64,000 bases of DNA, taken from assembly GCA_034932685.1 (NCBI GenBank), contig JAYFOM010000012.1, forward strand, positions 62,001 to 126,000. The letters are read 5' to 3'. A program made the position numbers and the translations under genes. The notes below the pieces were generated by a model. That model saw only the letters and a program-made list of their open reading frames with translations, searched no databases and was not told the DNA's origin. Position 1 is the stretch's first letter. The number at the start of each line of letters is the position of its first letter. The stretch is from JAQUCI01 sp034932685 (lineage in GTDB: Bacteria; Bacillota_I; Bacilli_A; Erysipelotrichales; Erysipelotrichaceae). Shown here one piece after another: positions 53,106 to 62,841 of the stretch.

Positions 53106-54012
53106 AAGAAAAGAAAAGTTAAATCGTTTTAAAGATTATATCTATGGCAGTGTAAAAACTGTAACCCCAAGAAAAAGTGTTCCTGATGTTATAATGGTAT
53201 GTCCAAATTGTAAAGCAGCCACAACAAGAGAAACATTAGAAAAACATCTATACGTTTGTTATAACTGCTTTCATCATTTAACAATTGGTGCTGATGAAAG
53301 AATCAAAATACTATTAGATGCAAAAAGCTTTCGCGAAATTGATGCTAACGCAACAAGCAAGAATCATGATTATTTCTGTATGTATCAAGAGAAACTTGAT
53401 CAAGCCATCAGCAAAACCAATCACAATGAAGCCTTTGTAGGCGGTATTGGTAAAATAAATGGTCATAAGGTTTGTTTTGGTGTTTTAGATAGTAATTTCA
53501 TTATGGGTAGTATGGGCTATGTGGTTGGTGATAAAGTAACACGATTGATCGAAACAGCAACCAAAAAGAAATATCCACTAATATTAATAATCGCATCTGG
53601 TGGCGCCAGAATGCAAGAAGGCATTATCTCATTAATGCAAATGGTAAAAACTTCAGCCGCACTAGCTATATTCAATCAAGCAGGTGGTTTGTACATAAGT
53701 ATACTAACAAAACCAACAACTGGCGGTGTAAGCGCAAGCTTTGCAATGCTTGGTGATATTATTTTAGCTGAACCTGATGCTCTAATTGGTTTTGCTGGAA
53801 AACGTGTCATTGAGAAAACTATCAATGAATCATTACCTGACAACTTCCAAACATCAGAATTTCTTCTTGAAAGAGGATTTCTTGATAAAATCGTCAAACG
53901 TAGCGATTTAAAGAGGCTAATCAGTGATCTACTTGAAATGCACAAGCAAAGGAGAACGCAATATGACACCATCCGCATGGGAAAAAGTTTTAATAGCTCG
54001 CGATCAAAATAG
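53089..54012 (+). CDS. accD: Acetyl-CoA carboxylase, carboxyltransferase beta subunit
   Basis: This 307-residue subunit has the AccD zinc finger (Cys38, Cys41, Cys57, Cys60) and the crotonase-type carboxyltransferase core with GGARMQEGIISLMQMVKT and TTGGVSASFAMLGDIILAEPDALIGFAGKRVIE. It pairs with AccA, with which it overlaps by 50 bases, an unusually long overlap. The last residues (SFNSSRSK) are encoded within the accA frame. It overlaps accC by 17 bases. Confidence 0.95.
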   Translation: MNIFNKRKEKLNRFKDYIYGSVKTVTPRKSVPDVIMVCPNCKAATTRETLEKHLYVCYNCFHHLTIGADERIKILLDAKSFREIDANATSKNHDYFCMYQEKLDQAISKTNHNEAFVGGIGKINGHKVCFGVLDSNFIMGSMGYVVGDKVTRLIETATKKKYPLILIIASGGARMQEGIISLMQMVKTSAALAIFNQAGGLYISILTKPTTGGVSASFAMLGDIILAEPDALIGFAGKRVIEKTINESLPDNFQTSEFLLERGFLDKIVKRSDLKRLISDLLEMHKQRRTQYDTIRMGKSFNSSRSK

Positions 54013-54760
54013 ACCTAAAGCAAGTGATTTCATTCCGCTATTGTTTCAAAACTTTATTTCGCTTCATGGTGATCGTGGGTTTAAAGATGATAAAGCATTA
54101 ATTGGCGGGCTAGCATATTTTGACTCAATCCCAGTTACTGTTTTAGCTCAAAATAAAGGCAAAAGTATTGAAGAAAATATTAGATTCAATTATGCGATGA
54201 TGCATCCAGAAGGATATCGTAAAGCCATGCGCTTAGCCTCACAAGCTGAAAAATTTAATCGACCCATTATTACATTAGTTGATACACCAGGCGCATACCC
54301 CGGTAAAGAGGCTGAAGAAAGAGGCCAAGCATCAGCGATAGCTCATTGTTTAGCATTGTTTTCGACAATTTCAGTACCAGTAATAGCTATCGTTTTATCT
54401 GAAGGTGGTAGTGGCGGTGCACTTGCATTATCAGTAGCTAACAAGGTCATCATGCTTGAAAACGCTGTTTATTCCATCATATCACCAGAAGGTTTTGCGT
54501 CAATTCTATATAAAGATGAATCCAAGGTAAAAGATGCAGCAGAGATAATGAAGTTAACCGCTTATGACCTTAAAGAAACAGGCTTTGTTGATTCTATTAT
54601 AAAAGAACCTATAGGTGGTGTACAAAATGACATAACTACTGTATCACTTAGAATCAAACAACAAATATCAACTTACTTACATGAGTGTTTAAAGATGAAA
54701 CCTGATGATTTGATCAAACAGCGCATGAGTAAATTTAGAAACATTGGAGTAATCGAATGA
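53963..54760 (+). CDS. accA: Acetyl-CoA carboxylase, carboxyltransferase alpha subunit
   Basis: This 265-residue subunit completes the carboxyltransferase. Key regions are FISLHGDRGFKDDKALIGG, HPEGYRKAMRLASQAEKF, TLVDTPGAYPGKEAEERGQ and VLSEGGSGGALALSVANKVIMLENAVYSIISPEGFASILYKD. The start at 53963 has an AAGGAG SD inside the end of accD. The N-terminus is short, as in streptococcal AccA. Its end overlaps the fabH start (ATGA). Confidence 0.95.
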   Translation: MTPSAWEKVLIARDQNRPKASDFIPLLFQNFISLHGDRGFKDDKALIGGLAYFDSIPVTVLAQNKGKSIEENIRFNYAMMHPEGYRKAMRLASQAEKFNRPIITLVDTPGAYPGKEAEERGQASAIAHCLALFSTISVPVIAIVLSEGGSGGALALSVANKVIMLENAVYSIISPEGFASILYKDESKVKDAAEIMKLTAYDLKETGFVDSIIKEPIGGVQNDITTVSLRIKQQISTYLHECLKMKPDDLIKQRMSKFRNIGVIE

Positions 54761-55743
54761 ATAATATGCGAATAGTCGGTGCTGGCCATGCATTAGGAAA
54801 CAAGAGCATTCATAACAAATGTTTTGAGTCAATACTTGATACTAGTGATGAATGGATCAATTCACGCACAGGAATATCTCAAAGAACATTTAGTTTTATC
54901 GATAATACATCCGATTTAGCAACTAAAGCTGCTCTAGCTGCTTTAATAGATGCTAATATGACAAAAGAAGAAATTGATTGTATTATCGTTGCTACGATGA
55001 CTCCCGATAATATTACCCCTGCAACCGCACCGTTGGTTCAATATAAATTGAATATGAATGATCAGCAATGCCTAGCCTTTGATGTAAATGGCGCATGCAC
55101 AGGCTTTATATATGCCCTTCAAATAGCCGCTAGCATGATTAACGCTAATCAAGTTAATAATGTACTAGTTATTGGTGCTGAGACCTTTTCTAAACTACTT
55201 GATTTTAGTGATCGTTCAACTGCCATTCTTTTTGGCGATGGCGCTGGAGCAGTAATCTTATCAAGATGTGAAACTGATGATGAAATTATCTTTTACACTC
55301 AAAGCAAGGGTGATGTAGAACATCAAATCTACGCAAAAGGTCTACCGCTTCGTGACACATTAGCTAATAAAGAACAACAAGTCGGTTATCTTGAAATGAA
55401 TGGTCAAGAAGTATTTCGTTTCGCATCATTTGCGATTACTGATGCAATCGAAAAGATCATAACCAAAACAAATATCAGTATTAACGATATTGATCTCATT
55501 ATTCCCCATCAGGCTAATCAAAGAATCATAAAGCACGCAAGTAAACAATTAAAACTACCCCTAGAGCGATTCTACACCAATCTAAACGAAGTTGGAAATA
55601 CATCCGCCGCGAGTATACCAATCGCTATATCACAAGCTAAACAAAATGATCTACTAAAAAATATCAGACACTTATTATTAGTTGGATTTGGTGCTGGTTT
55701 AACTTGGGGTGCCGCATATATTTCACAAGGAGGAAAGAAATGA
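54757..55743 (+). CDS. fabH: 3-oxoacyl-ACP synthase III
   Basis: This 328-residue condensing enzyme starts chain synthesis from an acyl-CoA and malonyl-ACP. The catalytic triad is visible: Cys114 in NGACTGFIYAL, His in LIIPHQANQRI and Asn in NEVGNTSAASIPIA. GDGAGAVIL also belongs to the family. It uses an ATGA overlap with accA upstream and another with fabK downstream. Confidence 0.95.
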   Translation: MNNMRIVGAGHALGNKSIHNKCFESILDTSDEWINSRTGISQRTFSFIDNTSDLATKAALAALIDANMTKEEIDCIIVATMTPDNITPATAPLVQYKLNMNDQQCLAFDVNGACTGFIYALQIAASMINANQVNNVLVIGAETFSKLLDFSDRSTAILFGDGAGAVILSRCETDDEIIFYTQSKGDVEHQIYAKGLPLRDTLANKEQQVGYLEMNGQEVFRFASFAITDAIEKIITKTNISINDIDLIIPHQANQRIIKHASKQLKLPLERFYTNLNEVGNTSAASIPIAISQAKQNDLLKNIRHLLLVGFGAGLTWGAAYISQGGKK

Positions 55744-56696
55744 TCACATTAGATAAATTATTAAAGATAAAATATCCAATCATACAAGGTGGCATGGCTC
55801 ATATTGCAACCGCTAAGTTTGCAGCTAGTGTTTCAAATTGCGGTGCTTTAGGTGTTATTGGTACCGGAGCAATGGATGCTGAAACGGCAAGAAAAGCGAT
55901 CATTGAATGTAAATCATTAACTGATAAACCGTTTGGCGTTAACATCATGCTTATGAATCCTAATTGTGAAGCTATCGTTGATATCATCATTGAACACAAA
56001 GTTCCGGTAGTAACAACAGGAGCTGGTAATCCTGGCATATTTATGAGTAAGCTAAAACAAGCCAATATCATCGTTATTCCTATAGTACCAACGGTTGCTC
56101 TTGCAAAAAGAGTTGAGCGTGCTGGTGCTGATATGGTGATAGTAGAAGGAACAGAAGCCGGTGGCCATGTTGGTGAACTTACAACGATGACAATAATCCC
56201 CCAAGTTGTTGATGCTTTAGATATCCCTGTTATCGCAGCTGGTGGTATTGGTGATGGTAGAGGCTTTAACGCTGCTTTTGCTTTAGGTGCTTGTGGAGTT
56301 CAGCTTGGTACAATCCTTTTAGCATCAAGTGAATGTCCTGTTCATGATAACTACAAACAAGCCCTAATTAAGGCAAAAGATAGTGATACTATCGTGACTG
56401 GGCGTAGTGTTTCAGCCCCAGTTCGCATATTAAGAAACCAAATGAGTAATAAATACATTCAATTAGAAAGAAATGGTGCTACTCGTGATGAACTTGAACA
56501 CTTAACCCTTGGTTCACTACGTCGTGCTGTCTTTGATGGTGATACGATTAATGGTAGTTTAATGATGGGACAAATCGCTGGCATGATCAAAGAAATAAAA
56601 CCATTAAGTCAAATATTTGCTGATTTGATAAATGAAAGTAAAGCTCAACAAGAAATTCTTACCAAAACGCTTAATGAGATTTATCAAAATGTTTAA
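55740..56696 (+). CDS. fabK: Enoyl-ACP reductase II (FMN)
   Basis: This 318-residue FMN-dependent TIM-barrel enzyme reduces enoyl-ACP in the last elongation step. It has the FabK N-terminus YPIIQGGMAHIA, GVIGTGAMDAE, the GTEAGGHVGELTTMTIIPQVVDA block with the catalytic His, and AAGGIGDGRGFNAAFALGACGVQLGT for FMN phosphate. No FabI is in the operon. The start at 55740 has GGAGG; a longer frame from 55704 lies in fabH. Confidence 0.95.
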   Translation: MITLDKLLKIKYPIIQGGMAHIATAKFAASVSNCGALGVIGTGAMDAETARKAIIECKSLTDKPFGVNIMLMNPNCEAIVDIIIEHKVPVVTTGAGNPGIFMSKLKQANIIVIPIVPTVALAKRVERAGADMVIVEGTEAGGHVGELTTMTIIPQVVDALDIPVIAAGGIGDGRGFNAAFALGACGVQLGTILLASSECPVHDNYKQALIKAKDSDTIVTGRSVSAPVRILRNQMSNKYIQLERNGATRDELEHLTLGSLRRAVFDGDTINGSLMMGQIAGMIKEIKPLSQIFADLINESKAQQEILTKTLNEIYQNV

Positions 56697-57768
56697 TGTA
56701 AAATTTAGACAACACACTTTACGTCTTCCCATAATTCAAGGTGGCATGGGGGTTGGTGTTTCTTTATCAAAACTTGCAAGTGCTGTTATAAATGAAGGCT
56801 GTATGGGTGTAATATCAGCAGCACAACCAGGATTTAATGAAGAAGACTTCTATACTAACAATTTCACAGCTAATGTAAGAGCTCTTAAGAGTGAAATAAC
56901 AAAAACAAGAAATAATACTGATCACCAAGGATTATTAGGTGTTAATGTGATGGTCGCTGCACGCAAGTATAAAGAATATATCAAAGAAATATCGGCAATG
57001 GATATCGATGTTATTATTTCAGGCGCTGGATTACCAACCGAACTACCTGATTTAGTAGTTAATAAAAATATCATGCTTGCACCTATTGTATCAAGTGCTA
57101 AAGCAGCCCACTTAATATGTAAGACTTGGGATATGAGATATAACAAGATTCCCGATTTTATTGTGATTGAAGGAGCAGAAGCTGGTGGTCATCTTGGTTT
57201 TAAAATTGATGATTTGCTTGCTGATAATACGCAATCACTAGCGGAAATACTAGCTGATGTATTGGCTGTTATTCAACCCTATCAAGACAAATATCAATAC
57301 CAGATTCCAGTATTTGTTGCAGGAGGTATTGTTAGTGGTTATGATATCGCAAAATATCTAAAACTAGGCGCAAGTGGTGTACAAATGGCTACTTCATTTA
57401 TCGCTACTGAAGAATGTGATGTTGATATTAAGTTTAAAGAAGCTGTTCTTAAATGTACAAAAGATGATATAGCTTTTACAAAAAGTCCATCCAAACTTCA
57501 TGGTCGAGCATTAAAGACTAATTTCATGAAAGAAGTAAATCAACGTCAAGAGAATATCAAGATAGATAGATGCGTTGCTTGTCTTGCAACTTGTGATCCT
57601 TCAAGTACATCTTATTGTATAACCCAAGCGCTAATTGATGCCGCTCGTGGCCACACTGATGATGGTATTGTTTTTGTTGGATCAAGCGCTGCTCAGTTAT
57701 CAAAGATGACAACTGTCAAAGAACTTGTGCAAAAACTTGAAATTGAGTTAAGGAGTTGTTATGAGTGA
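56689..57768 (+). CDS. Second FabK/nitronate monooxygenase-like flavoprotein
   Basis: This 359-residue paralogue follows fabK with an 8-base overlap. It shares the FMN barrel (LPIIQGGMGVGVS, IEGAEAGGHLGFK, VAGGIVSGYDIAKYLKLGASGVQMAT) but has a longer middle and a Cys-rich tail (CVACLATCDPSSTSYC). That tail is shared with YrpB-type NAD(P)H-dependent oxidoreductases rather than classic FabK. It may be a nitronate monooxygenase, a second enoyl reductase or a helper in unsaturated fatty-acid synthesis. I use the ATG at 56689; earlier in-frame starts run inside fabK. Confidence 0.8.
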   Translation: MFNVKFRQHTLRLPIIQGGMGVGVSLSKLASAVINEGCMGVISAAQPGFNEEDFYTNNFTANVRALKSEITKTRNNTDHQGLLGVNVMVAARKYKEYIKEISAMDIDVIISGAGLPTELPDLVVNKNIMLAPIVSSAKAAHLICKTWDMRYNKIPDFIVIEGAEAGGHLGFKIDDLLADNTQSLAEILADVLAVIQPYQDKYQYQIPVFVAGGIVSGYDIAKYLKLGASGVQMATSFIATEECDVDIKFKEAVLKCTKDDIAFTKSPSKLHGRALKTNFMKEVNQRQENIKIDRCVACLATCDPSSTSYCITQALIDAARGHTDDGIVFVGSSAAQLSKMTTVKELVQKLEIELRSCYE

Positions 57769-58681
57769 TAAAAAAATAGCTTTTGTTTTCGCAGGTCAAG
57801 GCTCACAAAAAGTAGGCATGGGTTTAGACTTCTATAATGATTATGAAAGTACTAGACTTGTTTTTGATCAGTTAGATAGTCAAATTAAACAAGCATGTTT
57901 TTATGGCCCTGAAACTGAACTTAATAATACAATTGCAACACAACAATCATTACTTGCATTTGGTGTTGCGATTGCATTAGTACTAAAACAAAACCAAATA
58001 AATGCATCATACTGCGCTGGTCTTAGCTTAGGTGAGTACACAGCATTAACATACGCCAATGCTTTATCAATAAAAGATGCTTTACATGTTGTAAAAGCAC
58101 GTTCACAAATAATGCATGATGCTTTATTAAACACTGATTCTACTATGATGGCAGTCATCAATGTTTCATTGACTGATGTTCAAAAAGTATGTAAAGAAGT
58201 AAGCCTCTTAGGAGTATGTGAAGTAGCTAATATCAATAGTCTCACTCAAGTTGTAATAAGTGGTCATTCATCAGCACTTGAAAGAGCTCGTTTATTATTA
58301 TCATCTTATCCTAAAGCGAGGATAGTTCCTTTAACAGTTGCAGGCGCCTTTCATACAAGTTTATTACAAGATGCATCAAAACAGTTAGCTAACGTCTTGA
58401 AAACAATAAACATCAATCAACCACAAATACCAGTCGTGTTTAACGTTAATGGTAAAAGTCAAAATGATAATATTGCTGAACTATTGACTAAGCAAATACA
58501 TAATACTGTCTATTTCAGTGATTCAATTAACTTCATGATAAGTAAAGGTATTGATACATTCATTGAGATTAGTCCTAAACCAATCATCAAGGGCTTAATC
58601 AACAGTATTGATAAAAATGTTAATTGTTATTGTGTTTCAAATATTGAGAGCTTAAATAGCTTATTGGAGGTTTTACAATGA
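57761..58681 (+). CDS. fabD: Malonyl-CoA:ACP transacylase
   Basis: This 306-residue acyltransferase moves malonyl from CoA to ACP. The motifs are FAGQGSQKVGMG, the nucleophile Ser89 in AGLSLGEYTAL, and the catalytic His in VAGAFHTSLL. It overlaps the upstream gene by 8 bases, and its stop overlaps the fabG start (ATGA). Confidence 0.95.
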   Translation: MSDKKIAFVFAGQGSQKVGMGLDFYNDYESTRLVFDQLDSQIKQACFYGPETELNNTIATQQSLLAFGVAIALVLKQNQINASYCAGLSLGEYTALTYANALSIKDALHVVKARSQIMHDALLNTDSTMMAVINVSLTDVQKVCKEVSLLGVCEVANINSLTQVVISGHSSALERARLLLSSYPKARIVPLTVAGAFHTSLLQDASKQLANVLKTININQPQIPVVFNVNGKSQNDNIAELLTKQIHNTVYFSDSINFMISKGIDTFIEISPKPIIKGLINSIDKNVNCYCVSNIESLNSLLEVLQ

Positions 58682-59424
58682 AAAAGAAAACGGTACTTAT
58701 AACAGGCGGCTCTAAAGGGATAGGTAAAGCTATTGCTTTAAGCTTTGCTAAAGAAGATTATAATGTTGTTTTCACTTACAACGGTTCAGAAAAGCAAGCT
58801 GAAGAGACAAAACAACTTTGTGAAAACTATACCGATTATGTAATGATTAAACAATGTGATGTTACTGATTCACTAAGCGTGAAAAAAATTGTGCAAGAAG
58901 TTTTAGATCATTTAGGAAGTATTGATGTGTTAGTCAATAATGCCGGCATCAATAAAGACAATCTAATACTCCGTATGAGTAAAGATGAATTTGATCAAGT
59001 AATTGATACTAACCTAACTGGCACTTTTAATCTTATTCAAGCTGTCTCAAAAAGTATGTTCAAAGCGCAATTTGGTCGCATAATCAGTATTTCATCAGTA
59101 GTTGGATTAACAGGCAACTTTGGACAAGCAAATTACGCCGCATCAAAAGCTGGAATTATCGCTTTAAGTAAATCAGTAGCTAAAGAATTAGCATACAAAA
59201 ATGTTACATGTAACGTTGTTGCTCCAGGTTTTATTGAATCAGATATGACCAAAAAACTACCAACGGATGTAATCACTAAAATACAAGCCAATATACCATT
59301 AAAACGTTTTGGTACACCAGAAGATGTAGCTGAAACAGTATTGTTTTTAGCAAGTGATAAGGCATCATATATAACCGGTCAAACATTTGTTATTGATGGT
59401 GGCCTACTAATGAGTGGTATGTGA
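58678..59424 (+). CDS. fabG: 3-oxoacyl-ACP reductase
   Basis: This 248-residue short-chain dehydrogenase uses NADPH to reduce 3-oxoacyl-ACP. It has the cofactor loop ITGGSKGIGKA (residues 8-18), NNAGI, the catalytic Ser in SISSVVGLTGNFGQ, and YAASKAG with Tyr and Lys. The C-terminal PLKRFGTPEDVAETVLFLAS and GQTFVIDGG are FabG-typical. Start and stop are both coupled to neighbouring genes. Confidence 0.95.
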   Translation: MKKKTVLITGGSKGIGKAIALSFAKEDYNVVFTYNGSEKQAEETKQLCENYTDYVMIKQCDVTDSLSVKKIVQEVLDHLGSIDVLVNNAGINKDNLILRMSKDEFDQVIDTNLTGTFNLIQAVSKSMFKAQFGRIISISSVVGLTGNFGQANYAASKAGIIALSKSVAKELAYKNVTCNVVAPGFIESDMTKKLPTDVITKIQANIPLKRFGTPEDVAETVLFLASDKASYITGQTFVIDGGLLMSGM

Positions 59425-59426
59425 TC

Positions 59427-60659
59427 ATGAAAAGAGTAGTCATAACTGGCATGGGAGCCATAACTCCTTTAGGAGCAAATGTTGATACGACATTTGAAAG
59501 AATAATAAACAATGAATGTGGCATCAAGCATATCACTCGTTTTGATACTAGTGAATACAAAGTATCGGTTGCTGGAGAAGTTGAATCATTTGATATGACT
59601 GCATATCTAAGTTTACGTGAGCAAAAAAATAATGATAGTTTTGTGCAATATGCGCGAGTTGCAGCAATACAAGCTATGAAGCAAGCCAATTTTGATCTTT
59701 CAAAGATCGATCAAACAAGAATGGGCGTTATCATAGGCTCCGGTATTGGTGGCATTGGTTCAATCGAAAAAGCGAAAGAAAATTTAACTACATTAGGACC
59801 TACTCGCATTTCTCCTTATTTCATTCCAATGTCTTTAATTAACTTAGCAGCTGGTAGTGTTGCCATTGATCAGCAAACCAAAGGTGTTTGCAGTGCCGTA
59901 GTAACAGCTTGTGCAGCTGGTGCTAACGCTATTGGTGAAGCTTATTTAAGAATCAAATACGATGATCAAGATATCATGATCGCTGGTGGCAGTGAAGCAG
60001 CTATTACCCCATTAGCGATTGGTGGTTTTATGGTTATGCGAGCATTAAGTACTTCTGATAATCCAAATAGCGCCAGCACTCCTTTTGATAAAGCAAGATC
60101 AGGCTTTGTGATGGGTGAAGGAGCTGGTATTTTGATACTTGAAGAGTTAAATCATGCCCTATCTCGCAATGCAACGATTCTTGGCGAGATTATTGGTTAT
60201 GGTAGTTCATGTGACGCTTTTCATATTACAGCACCCAACGAAAACGGTGAAGGCGCAGCTTTAGCTATGACTTTAGCAATGAAACAAGCCGGAATATCGC
60301 CTTTACAAATTGATTATATAAATGCCCATGGTACAAGCACCCCATTAAATGATAAAACAGAAGTGATAGCGATCAAACAGGCATTTGGTGATGCAGCTAA
60401 TTATCCACTCATATCATCAACAAAGTCACATATTGGACACTTACTTGGCGCCAGTGGCGCTGTTGAAGCCATTATTTGTTTAAAAGCGTTACAAGAAGCT
60501 GTTGTTCCTGCGACTATCAATGTTAATCAACTTGATGAGGATTGTGATTTAAACATCTTAGTTAATCAAGCTATAAAAAAAGAAATCCACATAGCAATGA
60601 GTAATTCCTTAGGTTTTGGTGGTCATAATGCATCACTGATATTTAGAAAGTGGGTCTAA
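59427..60659 (+). CDS. fabF: 3-oxoacyl-ACP synthase II
   Basis: This 410-residue condensing enzyme elongates acyl-ACP. The triad is Cys in VTACAAGANAIGEAY, His in INAHGTSTPLND and His in KSHIGHLLGASGAVE, with the final SLGFGGHNASL loop. Start choice: the ATG at 59427 opens three bases past the fabG stop; a GTG at 59421 overlapping that stop is the alternative. It is the only FabF/FabB in the operon. Confidence 0.95.
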   Translation: MKRVVITGMGAITPLGANVDTTFERIINNECGIKHITRFDTSEYKVSVAGEVESFDMTAYLSLREQKNNDSFVQYARVAAIQAMKQANFDLSKIDQTRMGVIIGSGIGGIGSIEKAKENLTTLGPTRISPYFIPMSLINLAAGSVAIDQQTKGVCSAVVTACAAGANAIGEAYLRIKYDDQDIMIAGGSEAAITPLAIGGFMVMRALSTSDNPNSASTPFDKARSGFVMGEGAGILILEELNHALSRNATILGEIIGYGSSCDAFHITAPNENGEGAALAMTLAMKQAGISPLQIDYINAHGTSTPLNDKTEVIAIKQAFGDAANYPLISSTKSHIGHLLGASGAVEAIICLKALQEAVVPATINVNQLDEDCDLNILVNQAIKKEIHIAMSNSLGFGGHNASLIFRKWV

Positions 60660-60660
60660 A

Positions 60661-61095
60661 ATGAAACTAACATCAAATGAAATTCAACAGATACTACCGC
60701 ATCGTTATCCATTTTTAATGGTAGATACGATAGAAGAAATTGTTGATGAAAATACCATTATTGGCAAAAAAAATATCAGTGTCAATGAAGCTATTTTCCA
60801 AGGCCATTTTCCAGATCAACATATTTTCCCTGGTGTACTTTTAATTGAAGCATTAGCCGCAACTGGCGCTGTCTTGCTTTTAAGTAAGCCAGCGTTTAAG
60901 GGCAAGTACGTCTATTTAGCAGGTGTTAATAATATGCGATTTAGAAAAGTTGTACTCCCAGGAGATAGTGTGTATTTACATTGCACACTTAAATCAATGC
61001 GCAGTAATTTCGGAATAGCCAAAGTACATGCTGTGGTAAATGATACTATTGTCTGTGATGGCGAGATAATGTTTGCCATTGCCAACAAAGAATAG
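60661..61095 (+). CDS. fabZ: 3-hydroxyacyl-ACP dehydratase
   Basis: This 144-residue hotdog-fold enzyme removes water from 3-hydroxyacyl-ACP. It has LPHRYPFLMVD at the N-terminus, the catalytic His49 in QGHFPDQHIFPGV and Glu63 in LLIEALAATGAV. It starts one base after fabF. The 61-base gap to birA holds a short imperfect repeat (GGTGTAA / TTACACC) but no clear terminator. Confidence 0.96.
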   Translation: MKLTSNEIQQILPHRYPFLMVDTIEEIVDENTIIGKKNISVNEAIFQGHFPDQHIFPGVLLIEALAATGAVLLLSKPAFKGKYVYLAGVNNMRFRKVVLPGDSVYLHCTLKSMRSNFGIAKVHAVVNDTIVCDGEIMFAIANKE

Positions 61096-61156
61096 GTGTA
61101 AGTTATCCTAATAACACAAAAAATCATATTACACCCCAAAGTGATAAGGATTGATC

Positions 61157-61897
61157 ATGAACAAACTTGACTATCAACATTTAAAACAAAAACTAAGTGA
61201 TAACATTAATCACTTGCTTATTTATGACTCTGTTCGATCAACAAATGATCTTGCTAAAACGTCTTTAAACAAACAACATAAGATGCTGATACTAACACAA
61301 CACCAAAGCAAAGGCAGAGGAACACAAGAAAGACGCTTTTACAGCGAAAAAAATAAAGGGATTTACGCCTCCTTTATTGTTGATACGAAATTTATTGATC
61401 ATCATCCAAGTTTTTTAGCTATCATTGCGGCTTGTGCAATAGTTGAATTATGTAGTTTGTACAATATTGATGCTAAGCTCAAGTGGGTAAATGATGTTTT
61501 CATCAATGACCAAAAATGTGCTGGTATATTATGTGAAACCACTAATGATGAATCATTAATGGTGATAGGAATAGGCATAAACGTATTTAAACAGAATTTT
61601 CCCCAAGATCTATTAAACATAGCTACAACGCTAGAACAACATACGATAAAGGCGTTAAACTTAAATGACATTGTAGTACAATTGTTTACATTATTAGTTA
61701 AGCTAATTAATCAAGACGCATCAACTATTATTGAACTCTATCACAAGTATTACAAAGATAAAGGCAAAAGCTTAGACTATGTGATAAATGATTCACTTAG
61801 ATCAGCAACAATCATTGGTATAGATAATCATGGCAGATTAAAACTCTTTGATGGTAGTTTACTTTATTCTACTAATCAAATAATCAGGATATATTAA
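61157..61897 (+). CDS. birA: Biotin--[acetyl-CoA carboxylase] ligase
   Basis: This 246-residue ligase biotinylates AccB. The biotin-binding loop is QHQSKGRGTQERRFYSE, the next strand is GIYASFIV, and LKWVNDVFINDQKCAGILCE is the active site. The N-terminal DNA-binding domain of E. coli-type BirA is absent, so it is a simple ligase and not the biotin repressor. The start at 61157 has AAGGA six bases upstream; a TTG at 61151 is an alternative. Its place at the end of the operon fits its single substrate. Confidence 0.92.
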   Translation: MNKLDYQHLKQKLSDNINHLLIYDSVRSTNDLAKTSLNKQHKMLILTQHQSKGRGTQERRFYSEKNKGIYASFIVDTKFIDHHPSFLAIIAACAIVELCSLYNIDAKLKWVNDVFINDQKCAGILCETTNDESLMVIGIGINVFKQNFPQDLLNIATTLEQHTIKALNLNDIVVQLFTLLVKLINQDASTIIELYHKYYKDKGKSLDYVINDSLRSATIIGIDNHGRLKLFDGSLLYSTNQIIRIY

Positions 61898-61928
61898 ACC
61901 TATGTTATAGTCTTATATGATAAAATAT

Positions 61929-62729
61929 CTATTCTTTATTTACAGTAATCGTCTGATATCTAAAGCCTTCATCAAGATAGTGAACATCAAGCTCTGAAAA
62001 ATGACGCTTTAAATACTTCGCCATGCTTTTCATTCCTAAAATTTCATTACATGAGTGATGAACAACAATGATCGCAATATCATTATCTAAACAATATTGA
62101 TGATCAACCCAGTTACATGCGCCATCATCCGAGATTAGTACACAATTAACATTAGGATACTTAAGCATATCAAACAAATTACAAGCTGCCCCAATCCCCA
62201 AAGCGAATCCATTAATCTTTTTATCAAGGTCTCCTAAGACATCACAATGATCTTGACCGTGTTCGCTCAATACTTGAGCTACCTTTTTAGCAACGTCTTT
62301 AACGCTTTGATCTTGTAGATAAGCAACTGAGTATTTTTCATTAGTTTGACGTTTCTCAAATTGATATCCAAGTGCTGTTTTAAAGCTATCAATATTACCT
62401 TCTTCAGCTACATAATCCCAAACATCATGACTACGATAAACTGTAATATTATTCTCTTCAAGACGCTTTTGTTTACGACGTCTTGATTCAAGTAATAAAC
62501 GGTATTGATGAGTACTTTCAAAATAGAAGCAATTCTCATGAGTAACTATAAATTTAATATCGTTGGCGATTGCTTGGTCTAGTGCTTTATCCGTTAAAAT
62601 CCAACACACACCGATTTTTTCGATCATTTTATCAGCTTCGTTGAACAAAACAACATCTCGTGTTTTATCCCAATTTACCCATGTGCCTAATTGCTCAAGA
62701 TGACTAATTACTTCGTTTGCGTTTATCAT
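61929..62729 (-). CDS. NIF3/YbgI-family dinuclear metal protein
   Basis: This 266-residue protein resembles the NIF3/DUF34 family. The match is in IGVCWILTDKALDQAIANDIKFIVTHENCFYFEST, where His and Glu would bind metal, and in IIVVHHSCNEILGMKSMAKYLKRHF near the C-terminus, where His-His and Glu complete the site. The family's function is not settled; a GTP cyclohydrolase-like or metal-chaperone role has been suggested. It is convergent with birA, with a 31-base gap lacking a visible terminator. Confidence 0.75.
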   Translation of the reverse strand: MINANEVISHLEQLGTWVNWDKTRDVVLFNEADKMIEKIGVCWILTDKALDQAIANDIKFIVTHENCFYFESTHQYRLLLESRRRKQKRLEENNITVYRSHDVWDYVAEEGNIDSFKTALGYQFEKRQTNEKYSVAYLQDQSVKDVAKKVAQVLSEHGQDHCDVLGDLDKKINGFALGIGAACNLFDMLKYPNVNCVLISDDGACNWVDHQYCLDNDIAIIVVHHSCNEILGMKSMAKYLKRHFSELDVHYLDEGFRYQTITVNKE

Positions 62730-62818
62730 AAATGCACCCTCTTTAATTTTATCATACTTATATTATTAATAAGGTATGATTAATGGTATAAACTATTGTC
62801 ATTTATTAACATGAAAGC

Positions 62819-62841
62819 TAAAAAAAACTCCGAAGAGTTTT
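62819..62841 (-). terminator. Terminator overlapping the end of the cold-shock gene
   Basis: An 8-bp stem (AAAAACTC / GAGTTTTT) with tetraloop CGAA overlaps the stop codon, with T-rich sequence after it on the minus strand. Confidence 0.75.
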
